From Trichuris trichiura (taxonomy: Eukaryota; Nematoda; Enoplea; Trichinellida; Trichuridae): a stretch of 64,000 nucleotides of DNA. Shown one piece after another: positions 22,001-30,410 of the stretch. The DNA is taken from contig JBAJFE010000033.1 in the NCBI GenBank assembly GCA_037903355.1, positions 428,077 to 492,076 on the forward strand, read 5' to 3'. The position numbers and the translations under genes are program-made. The notes beneath the pieces were generated by a model, which did not search any database, was not told the origin of the DNA, and saw only the letters and a program-made list of their open reading frames with translations. Within the stretch, counting starts at the first letter, position 1; the number at the start of each line of letters is the position of its first letter.

Positions 22001-24780
22001 TTCCGCGACATGTCCTCTATCCAAACGCTTAGCGCTTTCTCGGCCTTCACCAGGACTTTGTCGCGAACTACAGCAGCTCTTTTCGCTAGTGAAGGGTCGG
22101 GATACACGCTTCTTCGAATCTCAGCTTCCTGCTGCTTTATCGTACGAATGCTGGATTCATTCTTCCCAATCTTGCGGCCCACTTCGGCACATGACAATCC
22201 GCTTTTCAAAAGATCTAGGACTTTTACTTTCTCACGAAGGGTAAGGACGCTACGTTGTCTCTTAGCCCTAGAGAAACCGCTCTGTTCACTTAGTTGCCTT
22301 CTGTCAGCCATCCTCCTATGCGACGTCAGTTACACGACGCGAAAGTTCAGACCTACCACGCTGCAGGGAAACTGATATTTGTGCACAGCGCGCGGCCTCG
22401 ACGACGCGCGCGAAGCAATAATGAGCAGTCAGAAAAATGACAAGGCCTCATTAGCATTGTGCACGGTTGGAGAGCACTGTGGGCAGAGAAAGTTTTTCGC
22501 GAACGCGCAGATGATCACACTGCCGCACAGGCATGCAGCGACACTAGTGGAATTGTAATGCCGGCCAGCGGTGCGCATGTCTCTGTGAAAAGATGACGTC
22601 ACTATTTCACGCTGGACAAACCGCGTTGTATAGTATCCGCGGGTAACGAGGGCCGACTGTAATTGATCCTACGAATTAAAGTGTTGGGAATTTCAGGTAA
22701 AGCTGTGCTAATCCGTTCATCCCTGCTAAGTATTGGCATTAATTGCACGTTTTATTTCGCTAGGCTTAAGCGTCTCTAGTACAAATTCCATAGACATTAA
22801 TCTGCACAGTTCATGCCCAAGACGCTTTTATTTTTGTAAATCTGTTGCGAGCTGTTCGTCAAATAAACAAAATTTTTTATTTTTTCCTCAGGTGTGCTAA
22901 CTGAACTACAAGAATACTATGGAATTGGTGACTGGGAAGCCGGCCTCTTGCAGACAGTGTTCATTACTTTTTACATGGTCTTTGCACCAATTTTTGGCTA
23001 CCTAGGAGACCGCTATTCTAGAAAAATTATAATGATTTGCGGTGTCCTTATGTGGTCTGCAGCAGTTTTGCTAAGCACTTTTGTTCCCTCTCGCGTGAGC
23101 TTCGGAGTTTATCTCCTTCATTTTCTGTTAATTGCGGTTGTGCACATGTTATAGCAATTTATGGTCTTTCTTTTTTTGCGTGGCGTCGTGGGAATTGGCG
23201 AAGCGTCCTATTCCACGGTTTCCGTGACTATTTTGGGCGACCTGTTCACTAAGAGCCGAAGATCGCAGATGCTGATGGTGTTCTTCTTCGCTGTTCCATT
23301 GGGCAGGTACAGCGTTTCGACCCGTGTCAACGCACTAATTGCATTTGTTATCCTTTTCAGCGGACTTGGTTTCATTGTTGGGTCAATGGTGACCAAAGTC
23401 GCAGCCGGCCAGTGGCAGTGGGGAGTCCGGGTAAATTCTGGAAAGCTAAGAAAACTGACTTTATGTTTATCATAGCATATTCTAGGTTACACCCCCGTTA
23501 GGGTTGTTATGCATTGGTTTAATTCTACTTGCTATGGAAGAGCCAAAGCGTGGTTCTGCTGAACAGAGTAACATAGCAGAAATTACTACCTTTGTGGATG
23601 ACATTCATTACTTGATTCATGTGTATGGTTTTGACGTACCCGAAATAAGTAATCTATGCGTGCATTGTTACAGTCGCAGCTACTTCTGGACTACACTGGC
23701 TTTTACCTGTGTAGCATTTACAGTTGGTAGCCTGAGTTGGTGGACACCGAACTTCATAATTTACAGCCAACGTAGTATTGGTATCGTTCCTGATAACGCC
23801 CAGTACAGTTCCTAATGAGATTTGTCTTTGGCTCGTTTGTGCATTGTCTGTATTCTAGCATCAACACAGTGTTCGGGGCGATCACGGCACTCTCTGGTTT
23901 TGTCGGCGTTGCAGTTGGCTGTGGCTGGTCTCAGCTGTGGCGCAGAAGCAATCCTCGGGCAGACCCTCTCGTCTGTGCAATAGGATTATTTATAGCAGTG
24001 CCTTTTCTTTTTGTGGCTATCTGTATTCCTCATCTTTGTCTAGCTGCCGTGTGGGTAAGTTAAAGTTAGCGATTAGTCTGTGTACGCTTAAGCGTTTCCT
24101 TTTTTAGCCTTTGATATTTGTGAGTATAACAGCACTGTGCTTAAATTGGTCAATACTATCCGATATCCTTCTGGTAAAATGTTTAACTCTAGAGTAATGT
24201 GCTCCTTTTAATTGTTCTACTTTCAGTCCATTATAGTGCCACATCGGAGGTCAACGGCAAATGCTTTTCAAATGCTAACGTCACATCTACTAGGTGACGC
24301 AATTAGCCCCTATATTATTGGTCAAGTAAATTTAAAACAGAATGGTTTTTATAAGATGAGAATTCCTCTTCCAGTTCTCTGATTACCTTCGTGGACAAGA
24401 CCAATCTGAAAAGGGACACTATGAAAGTCTACAATACGCATTATTCGTTACACCCTTTGCTGCAATACTTGGCGCGTTTTTCTTCTGCTGCTGCGCATGG
24501 TGCATTGAAAGCGATCGAGCAAAAATGGCTGCAGAAAGTTTAGGTGCCGAAGTCTAAGTTCATATTACTAAACCGAATTATGTTGCTAGTTGCAGCTACG
24601 TTGGTCGCTAACAAGAGCGTAGTCACTGCAGATGAATCTGCGCAAATCATTGCAGATGAACCAATGTCTAACATTGTTGAGGATCAGTTAATGACAGCTA
24701 GCCTCGAAAGTCACGGGTCTTCTTGCACGGTGACGGATGTTGAAGAAGAAGTGAACATACCTGACAAGAAATCATCCTAG
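7094..24780 (+). CDS. SPNS: Spinster-like MFS lipid transporter (SPNS family), 10 exons
   Basis: Major facilitator of the spinster family, which in other animals moves lysophospholipids or sphingosine-1-phosphate across lysosomal or plasma membranes. Exons inferred from splice sites and phase: 7094-7196, 22892-23094, 23155-23306, 23361-23430, 23486-23622, 23674-23802, 23859-24054, 24227-24325, 24375-24543, 24596-24780. All phases agree and give about 480 residues, a usual family length. Family signatures are [10 protein letters not shown] (end of exon 1), the MFS loop [10 protein letters not shown] (exon 2) and [14 protein letters not shown] (exon 3). The start at 7094 was chosen because conservation begins there; an in-frame ATG at 6860 would add 78 unmatched residues. 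The last intron (24544-24595) has a weak donor but a good branch site (ttactaaac) and acceptor. Without it, translation stops at 24555-24557 (423 residues). Intron 1 is 15.7 kb of mobile DNA. Confidence 0.92.
7440..8730 (-). mobile_element. Penelope-like element fragment with GIY-YIG endonuclease
   Basis: Read on the minus strand, about 8115-7724 encodes the PLE C-terminal endonuclease: [20 protein letters not shown], then HRFGQH, then a 90-residue tail with [15 protein letters not shown]. The GIY-YIG core (FYIGQTG, downstream Arg and His) is intact. About 8570-8120 holds the end of the reverse transcriptase with frame breaks. The fragment is bracketed by inverted copies of PLE-end family B (7455-7600 and 8628-8725). 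The left one contains a nearly complete ribozyme-like motif at 7583-7620, in which CTGANGA has become CTGACAA. It is 5'-truncated and not autonomous. Confidence 0.87.
9117..9575. mobile_element. hAT-type MITE, 459 bp
   Basis: It begins 'cagcgatcctcacgg' and ends 'cttgggaaacactg'. It is flanked by a perfect 8-bp duplication, ctatagag, at 9109-9116 and 9576-9583. It belongs to the same family as 3217-3702 and 36243-36694. No transposase is encoded. Confidence 0.85.
9576..11520 (+). other. Intronic DNA without a recognised element
   Basis: Only short unconvincing open frames are seen and no family is recognised. There are no clear inverted ends or target duplications. This is part of intron 1 of the spinster-like gene. 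Confidence 0.4.
11522..11990 (-). repeat. PLE-end family A copy with ribozyme-like motif
   Basis: The minus strand reads CTGATGA, then a GGGTC/GACCC hairpin, then GAAAGCTTCG (11571-11606). It is followed by the family A block to about 11766 and a pyrimidine-rich stretch to about 11910. The arrangement matches one half of the palindromic element at 29476-30410, including the polypurine/polypyrimidine part. One extra base follows CTGATGA compared with a canonical hammerhead core. Confidence 0.65.
11991..13476 (+). other. Intronic DNA without a recognised element
   Basis: AT-rich sequence with only short, unconvincing open frames. I recognise no element boundary. This is part of intron 1 of the spinster-like gene. 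Confidence 0.35.
13477..13870 (-). pseudogene. Penelope-like reverse transcriptase fragment
   Basis: The 129-codon open frame contains the C-terminal part of a PLE reverse transcriptase: motif C region [10 protein letters not shown] followed by [15 protein letters not shown] and [11 protein letters not shown]. The same segments in the copy at 34388-34600 read YVDDVFAIV and IPFLDILIIRT. The catalytic YVDD is altered to HVYD, and both ends are truncated. Confidence 0.8.
13871..14870 (+). other. Intronic DNA without a recognised element
   Basis: An open frame at 14242-14637 shows no recognisable family and no supporting features. No boundaries or target duplications were seen. Confidence 0.35.
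14875..15260. repeat. Repeat with ribozyme-like motif, family C
   Basis: The plus strand at 15069-15096 reads CTGACGA, a GGAAC/GTTCC hairpin, then GAAA. The flanking blocks 'cagcacaacg' and 'gaagaccttacaaccatgaaaa' recur at 28390-28690. There the motif (28541-28571) is on the minus strand and CTGACGA is intact. The 'tggttgtaaggtcttct' and 'agaccttacaaccatg' pieces flank the centre in opposite orientation, so this copy is also built as an inverted repeat. Confidence 0.6.
15448..17000. mobile_element. Composite Merlin-like non-autonomous element, 1553 bp
   Basis: The inverted ends are 'gggtcttttaaaa...cggaagtgaaggcggca' on the left and 'tgccgccttcacttccgg...tttttagtagaccc' on the right. It is flanked by a perfect 8-bp duplication, aaaaaagg, at 15440-15447 and 17001-17008. 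The run 'caaaggaggtcaagtgg' links it to Merlin. An internal 'aactttttagtagaccc' at about 15976-15991, followed by 'gggtcttattaacc', copies the element's own two ends, so two units appear fused. It contains 98-bp tandem repeats (16015-16230) carrying GCCTAAGCCTAA. No transposase is present. Confidence 0.85.
16015..16230. repeat. 98-bp tandem repeat with TTAGGC-type motif
   Basis: Two full units (16015-16112 and 16113-16210) and a partial third share 'cctagcctaagcctaaac' and 'ccagctgcc[ag]tcgtacagtag'. Related partial units lie at 15660-15690 and 15865-15930. GCCTAA is the complement of the nematode telomeric hexamer TTAGGC. It is embedded in a longer unit here, so this is not a telomere. Confidence 0.85.
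17319..17570. repeat. Near-perfect palindrome with two ribozyme-like motifs
   Basis: Arms of 108 bp (17319-17426 and 17463-17570) are reverse complements with about one mismatch, around a 36-bp loop. Each arm carries CTGATGA, a hairpin and GAAAGCTCCG: minus strand at 17353-17390 and plus strand at 17500-17538. The sequence belongs to PLE-end family A, sharing 'gaccgacccgac' and 'tcggtcggacggagc'. A piece of hAT end lies just downstream at 17606-17645. Confidence 0.9.
17571..19264 (+). other. Intronic DNA without a recognised gene
   Basis: Apart from a hAT terminal fragment at 17606-17645 (ending 'gagaatcactg'), only short open frames are seen. Nothing else is recognised. Confidence 0.4.
19290..19590. 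repeat. Palindrome of PLE-end family B
   Basis: Two inverted copies of the family B block (about 19292-19428 and 19442-19575) meet at a short centre holding 'ccgcacgtttcgg' and 'ccgaaacgtacggta'. This centre keeps both GAAAC halves but lacks CTGANGA, unlike 47976-48013. Small differences between the arms show the palindrome is not brand new. Confidence 0.8.
19591..20028 (+). other. Intronic DNA without a recognised element
   Basis: An open frame at 19617-19958 has no recognisable family. Nothing else was identified before the Tigger copy. Confidence 0.35.
20031..22659 (-). mobile_element. Tigger/pogo transposon, full length (2629 bp), dead
   Basis: The inverted ends are 'cagtcggccctcgttatccg' and its complement, flanked by TA. 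The minus strand encodes a Tigger transposase. A CENP-B-like helix-turn-helix N-terminus is at 22311-21949 ([20 protein letters not shown]). The DDE core is at 21817-20767, with [23 protein letters not shown] and LRQPLDQG carrying the three acidic residues. Breaks are a TAA stop at about 21949-21951, a frame shift near 21810 and another near 21100. It lies in intron 1 of the spinster-like gene in antisense orientation. Confidence 0.93.
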
Positions 24781-24979
24781 TTTGCTTATTCATCTGATTT
24801 TTTTCTAATATTATGGTTTGGTGCATTGCTGCCGCAGCAAAAGATTTTCAGTTACCCTTGTCAGTTTCAACGCTGCATGTCGCATTGCCGCCGTGTTCTT
24901 TTTGAAAACCTGAACAAAAGTCGCTCTAATTTTTTTGCCGAACGAGACCGCCAATAGACATTTTGCCGAACGGATAAGC
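24781..24979. other. Convergent 3' ends of the spinster-like gene and FMC1
   Basis: The two genes end tail to tail, their stop codons about 200 bp apart under the ten-exon model. No other coding signal is seen. Confidence 0.5.
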
Positions 24980-25303
24980 TCACTTAGACTTCTTCGTTGG
25001 TTTGGGCAGTTCAAGACCAATTTGCCGCGCCGCTCTCTCAATACTTCCCACGCGTCCAGTGAAATAAGTGTCCTCTAACTCTTTCAGAGCTCTAGTGCTT
25101 CTCAAATACATAGAATAGGTAACAGCCAATCTTTGTAACTCGTTGGCACTACGGCAGAGCCTTTGTTCTGTTAGCTGATGCCTACGGTATGCGTCCATCA
25201 AGAAACGACAGGCGGGAGTATGGTGCACAGGAGCCTTAAACGCTTTTCTCCATTCGTTCCAAATGGACCGAAGAATAGTGAGACTGAAGGTTCGAGTTTT
25301 CAT
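24980..25303 (-). CDS. FMC1: FMC1, mitochondrial ATP synthase assembly factor
   Basis: The family is a small matrix protein that helps assemble the F1 part of ATP synthase, acting with the Atp12-type chaperone. The central and C-terminal parts match the family: CRFLMDAYRRHQLTEQRLCR, then the helix NELQRLAVTYSMYLRSTRAL, then GSIERAARQIGLELPKP and a lysine-rich end. Length is 107 residues from the ATG at 25301-25303, or 119 from the in-frame ATG at 25337-25339; the human protein is 113. I prefer the inner start because conservation begins just after it. The visible gene is one exon. It is convergent with the spinster-like gene. The assignment rests on recognised sequence resemblance, not on a search. 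Confidence 0.85.
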   Translation of the reverse strand: MKTRTFSLTILRSIWNEWRKAFKAPVHHTPACRFLMDAYRRHQLTEQRLCRSANELQRLAVTYSMYLRSTRALKELEDTYFTGRVGSIERAARQIGLELPKPTKKSK

Positions 25304-25649
25304 TCTGGTACTGCTGTACTTGCCTAAAAGTACACCCATCCATTACGCTTAGAAAACCTGAAAATTTGACATCACGATGTTTGGTTGTTGCACTGCAATA
25401 GTCCGCAACATGTACTCTCTTCGAATGCACTTAACTGAACATATGGTTAGTAGCAAGGATGTTCTTGATGTTGATTGTAGCACTGTTCATAATAATATCA
25501 GTGCTAGTAACACTTTAAGAGGTTTGTTGGCAGGGATGATTGGAGAGGAAGAGCTTTCGAGACTCATTTGGTCCCGCCATCGGCGCAAGTTGACGTACTG
25601 TAGGGACAATAGCGAAGCTCTACATTCTGACTGTGTTAACTTGCGCTAA

Positions 25650-26640
25650 TTATGGGACTAGCTGAGTCCCCTAAGCTTCGTCTTTCCAATTCTCTTTGTC
25701 AATAAACAGCTTTCCCTTGATATGGAAAAATATCGGCACAATTATGAACAAGGCTAGTACTGCTGCCATCAACACCTAAAAGTTAATGACCATTTCAACG
25801 AGGCGCTGATAAATATTAATAAATTTGACGTATGTGAATTTTTAGTTTATTGCTTACAAACTGGACTGGGAAGATGGAACAAAGGATTACAAACAGGAGA
25901 CAAACTTGAAGAGGAAAAAAAATTTAGAGCTTTGCGAAAGTACTTTCCAAGAGCTCATGTTCCCTCTTTTTCTTTTTGCGAACAGGACGGAGGTACTTTA
26001 TTTGCGCGAATTCGAACGGAACAACTTCAGTTATTTCGCAAAATAAAATTGGTAGCTGAATTCAGTTAACACGGTCCAATTTTCACTTTCAATAGAACGT
26101 CGGTTATCTGGACTATACAAGATAAGGAGTTATCCAGATAATCAAGGACCCATCACCTTTGGTAGCCTTTTGTTTTCACTTCATTCATTGTCAATTTTTT
26201 CCTCAAAAATGCGCTTCAACGTGCAACAAGCTGGTTTATAAGTTAAGCGTCGAGACTTCAAAAAAACATTTTATCAGACAATTCGTTAGTGACGTTTTCA
26301 TCAAACTTGTAATATGCTTCTTCGCTGCTAGACCACGGGCAATTTATCAAACAGAACAGCCTTTTTGGATCACATCATATTTCGCCTTCAATCCATCGCA
26401 GAGCAAATTCCAACCATTAAAACGCCTTAACGTGCGAAGGACTCCTATTTTTAAATTTCTTGTTCTTGACCATATTCTTTTCCTGGTATCCCTTGCACTT
26501 TTTTGTTAAAGATTGAAGAACAAAAAGACAAGCGAAATTCTTGACGTTCACTGTCAAAAGCTATCTACATTTCGATACCAGCATTGTCGCATTCATTTGA
26601 CACAACAACAATGGTACGGAAAAACTACTTAAAAATTTTA
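25650..26640. other. Intergenic DNA without a recognised gene
   Basis: AT-rich, with an open frame at 26159-26509 that resembles no known family. No element ends were detected. Confidence 0.35.
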
Positions 26641-26700
26641 TTTGGCGAAGCTTTCGGGAAACCTCATTTCCCATCTTCAGCGAGTGAAAAATGGCAGAGC
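26641..26700 (-). repeat. Ribozyme-like motif fragment
   Basis: On the minus strand 26645-26683 reads CTGAAGA, a GGGAAA/TTTCCC hairpin, then GAAAGCTTCG. It is another member of the PLE-end series and retains both conserved halves. Confidence 0.5.
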
Positions 26701-27830
26701 GAAACGTGACATACCACTAACTTTTTAATTTTGTAACTCGTTTAAAACCCCCAAAACAGGGTCAGGATTAGTGCCGGTTTCGCCGCTTGCTCCCAATAAG
26801 CGGATTAGGCGATGGATGAAGAGCCTGTGGTCCGTGGGAATGCGCAAGGCAGAGGTCGTTTCGGATATACATATATGCGTCGATTTTGAGCTCAAGAAGT
26901 TCAGGCTATCGTTATCAGCTGTGCGTTCGATCTATCGCTTTTACGCCGTAATAAACCGTTGTTGCACGCGAATCTTCATACTCCGGCAAACCACAGTTCA
27001 CTACTTCTGTTTAATTGCACCCATGTATTTTATATTTCTCTTGCTGTCTACCCATTCCATGCACGTGTACATCGCTTGGGTCATAGGTTCTAAACTACGC
27101 GATATCGCCCCCTGGGGGGCGATGAGGGAGCACAAAGGAGCGATGGGAACCTCGTGCGGGGGCGTTGGGAATCACATAGGAGGAACTCTGGCGGAAGTAT
27201 CCCTAGCGCAAGAAGGTTCTCAAACAGACCTTCGTAAGAAGGCTCTTTCTTAAATCGCCCTCTCCAGAAGTGGCTGTGGCAACTTCAAAGGAGGTCAAGT
27301 GGGGATGGAGAGCGCATTGGAACAATGGCGTTTTTCTTAGCTCAACTCTGCCAGTAGTGGAGGCGGCGAGTTATGGCCTGCTGTAGAAAACTTCCTTATT
27401 GCGTTTCCATCATCTTATCAAGCGGAATGCGGATTCAGCGTGGTTACAGAGCTGTTAAGTAGCAAAAAAAAGTCGGCTGGATATAGTGAATCGAGGTGAC
27501 CTTAGACTGATGGTGACAATGATGCAGCCAAACATAGACAACTTGTTCGTCCTGCATCAAGCACGCCAGTCACGTCCAGTAGTTTCCGTTCATGTGCATT
27601 CGCAAACTTGCGTTATAGTTTCTTTTGTATTTTTTCACTTAGGCGTTTTCACTTCAATCTGGTTTGTTGTCACTACAGTTCTGTTTGGTGTGAATAAAAA
27701 AATAAATAGGCGCACATTGATTTTTTTTCGGGAAAGACTAATGAATGCTTCTTGCTTATGTGACTTTATGTTCTGAAAAATGTGAGAAGAAATATGTAAG
27801 GCAAGCAGAAATTTTCCCATCATTAAACGG
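26701..27830. other. Repeat-derived DNA including a Merlin end
   Basis: Positions about 27260-27310 ('gtggcaacttcaaaggaggtcaagtgggg') match the Merlin subterminal sequence at 60840-60870. 'ttgcgtttccatc' nearby resembles 59020-59035. The open frame at 26771-27253 has no recognised family. No complete element was defined. Confidence 0.5.
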
Positions 27831-27834
27831 TTGG

Positions 27835-28110
27835 TGGAAAAGCAGGAGTGGTATAGTACGCCTCTCATGTGACGAGGAGTAGAAGTCTTTTCTGCTAAAG
27901 TTTTTCTTGAGTAGTGGTGTTGCAGAACTGTTCCCACCGGGGGCAACGGAAAAATAAGTTTGAGTACCTGATGACCTCCGGGCTACGCCACATCCTACCT
28001 TCCAGCTAATCAGCGGGACCAAAACTGAACACTCAGAATTGGGGGCACTAGGCTCGACAACGTTCACAGGGCGGCGATGGAACAAAAAGTTTGAGAACCT
28101 ATGGCTTGAA
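27835..28110 (-). repeat. hAT-like MITE fragment
   Basis: It is the reverse complement of most of 47020-47290, sharing 'caacaccactgctcaagaaaaac' and 'cttctactcctcgtcacatga' in pieces. A third partial copy is at 270-385. Confidence 0.65.
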
Positions 28111-28673
28111 TCATTAAAGCAAGGCGATTCCGAGACGTTTAAAGGGGCGTCTTACTTTCATCTTTTCTTGCGTCTAATCGCCTGGACTCTGATGGCTAGG
28201 CCCATTGGACAAGCGCAGTCTCATTGATATCCTTATCTCATAGCAAGATTCTGTAGTAACAAGCTTCGAAGGGTCACTAGGTATGATAACCGTGCCGGAA
28301 GGAATTCAAGGGGGCAGGACGAAATACGCGGCTAGAATATAAGCTATTCAGCCTTTTTCGTAGGGCATTTTATATAACGCGGATTATATATATGGTTGTA
28401 AGGTCTTCTACGGCTTTTCCCGTTTTTTCGTTGTGCTGTTATCTGTAATTAAGCTAAAACAACTACTCTACTAACGGATGGATGAGCCGTTATTAAGAAA
28501 AAGTACAGATATCAACGCACTCAACTTTTTTAATGTTCAAAGCTTTCGAAACGCTCTAGTTCCGTCGTCAGTGAGGTGGTGGACGATAACAGCACAACGA
28601 AAAAACGGGAAAAGCCGTAGAAGACCTTACAACCATGAAAATTCAACCCGTTACAAAACACTCAGTTTTCAAG

Positions 28674-28675
<2 letters not shown>

Positions 28676-28707
<32 letters not shown>
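28676..28707. repeat. (AT)n microsatellite at a Tigger insertion
   Basis: A 30-bp AT run directly abuts the left end of the Tigger copy. TA-targeting elements favour such sites, or the TA duplication may have seeded the run. Confidence 0.9.
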
Positions 28708-28710
<3 letters not shown>

Positions 28711-29475
28711 TCGGCCCTCGTTATCCGCGGATTCTATACAACGCGGTTTGTCCAGCGTGAAATAGTGACGTCATTTTTTCACAGAGACATGCGCACCGCT
28801 GGCCGGCATTATAATTGCACTAGTGTCGTTGCATGCCTGTGCAGCAGTGTGACCATCTGCGCGTTCGCGAAAAACTTTCTCTGCCCACAGTGCTCTCTAA
28901 CCGTGCACAATGCTAATGAGGCCTTGTCATTTTTCTGACTGCTCATTATTGCTTCGCGCGCGTCGTCGAGGCCGCGCGCTGTGCGCAAATAGGTGCAGCG
29001 TGGTAGGTCTGAACTTTCGCGTCGTGTAACTGGTGTCGCATAGGAGGATGGCCCACAGAAGGCAACTAAGTGAACAGAGCGGTTCCTCTAGGGCTAAGAG
29101 ACAACGTAGCGTCCTTACCCTTCATGAGAAAGTAGAAGTCTTTGATCTTTTGAAAAGCGGATTGTCATGTGTCGAAGTGGGCCGCAAGATCGGGAAGAAT
29201 GAATCCAGCATTCGTACGATAAAGCAGCAGGAAGCTGAGAATCGAAAAAGCGTGTATCCCGACCCTTCACTGGCGAAAAGAGCTGCTGTAGTTCGCGACA
29301 AAGTCCTCGTGAAGGCCGAGAAAGCGCTAAGCGTTTGGATAGAGGACATGTCGCGGAAGCATGTCCCTGTCGACGGGAAAGTTATTCGGGAGAAAGCGCT
29401 GAGCTTATAAAAGCACTTCTCTGGCTCGGTTGCAGAGAACGAGAGAAAAGGGTTTACTGCTAGCAAAGGATGGCT

Positions 29476-30410
29476 TTTATTCTGAATTTTTTCGCGGAAT
29501 TTTTAACCCGTTTTTTGTTAAACGTTTATTTTAAAAAACCGTAACGGAGCTTTCGGGCCTCTCCGTGGCCCGTCATCAGCGTAACTGTACCGCCGGTCGG
29601 GTCGGCCTTTATGGTTGTAAGCCGCTCCATCCGACCAACTCTGGCAGAGACCTACCGCCGTCAGCTCTATCTTGAGCCGTCAGGTTTCGGTCCCGCCTAG
29701 TCAGTCAGACGGTGCAGCGAGCGTCCAACCGACCTCCCACGACGGCGGCACGCGAACAAATGAGGACCGGAAAGAAAAAAGAAAACAAATGAGGTGTTTC
29801 GCGGGCACTAAAAAGCGAGAAAAAAGAAGAAAGAAGAAAAAAGAGAAAAAGAGAAAAAACATAAAAAGAAAAAAAGAACAAAGAAAAGGAAAAAAGAAAA
29901 AAGAAGAAAGAAGTAAAACGAACAAAGAAAAAAGAAGAAAAGAAAGAAAAAGAGAAAAAAAGAAAAAAGGAAGAGGACAACGAGGGGGAAGAAGAATGAA
30001 GGCTTAGTGGCGGGAAAGCATGTTTAAAATCCGTTTGCTTGTTTAAAACAAACGGGCAAACGTCGATTGAATACTCGTTGGTCCTCATTTGTTCGCGTGC
30101 CGCCGTCGTGGGAGGTCGGTTGGAAGCTCGCTGCGCCGTCTGACTGACTAGGCGGGACCGAAACCTGACGGCTCAAGGTAGAGCTGACGGCAGTAGGTCT
30201 CTGCCAAAGTTGGTCGGATGGAGCGGCTTACAACCATAAAGGCCGACCCGACCGGCGGTACAATTACGCTGATGACGAGCCACGGAGAGGCCCGAAAGCT
30301 CCGTTACGGTTTTTTAAAATAAACTTTTAACAAAGAACGGGTTAAAAATTCCGCGAAAAAATTAAGAATAAAATTTAAAAAACCCGTTACGAAAAGAGAA
30401 GAAAGAAAAA
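29476..30410. mobile_element. Palindromic PLE-like insertion, 14-bp target duplication
   Basis: A 935-bp insertion in the Tigger coding region is flanked by the 14-bp duplication agcaaaggatggct (29462-29475 and 30411-30424). Arms of about 292 bp (29477-29768 and 30080-30372) are inverted copies of PLE-end family A. Each arm carries a ribozyme-like motif: minus strand 29545-29580, and plus strand 30268-30303 in a slightly altered form. The spacer is a polypurine tract. A 38-bp A-rich tail (30373-30410) sits only on the right, giving the unit a polarity like a retrotransposed 3' end. It has no coding capacity. Confidence 0.85.
29765..30005 (+). repeat. Polypurine tract
   Basis: About 240 bases are almost all A and G on the plus strand, forming the spacer of the palindromic insertion. 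The open frames across it (Lys/Arg/Glu one way, Phe/Ser the other) are composition artefacts. Confidence 0.85.

Larger units (their letters stand above)
7197..22891 (+). other. 15.7-kb transposon-filled intron 1 of the spinster-like gene
   Basis: The donor is 'gctg|gtatgt' and the acceptor 'tttttcctcag|gtgtg'; joining them restores a GGT Gly codon in frame. Inside lie a Penelope-like fragment, hAT and Merlin-type elements, a perfect palindrome, an inverted PLE-end repeat and a complete Tigger copy. The gene's other introns are 49-172 nt, so the length is due to insertions. Confidence 0.85.

Noticed and set aside
21371..22375. Open frames on the plus strand opposite the Tigger transposase
   Set aside because: They are shadows of the real minus-strand transposase. 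Similar shadow frames recur opposite the other Tigger copies.
25377..25649. 90-codon open frame divergent from FMC1
   Set aside because: No family recognised. Only its position near a probable promoter speaks for it, which is not enough to call a gene.
29672..30088. Long open frames rich in Lys/Arg/Glu (plus) and Phe/Ser (minus)
   Set aside because: They run through a polypurine tract between inverted repeats. Low complexity explains the lack of stops.
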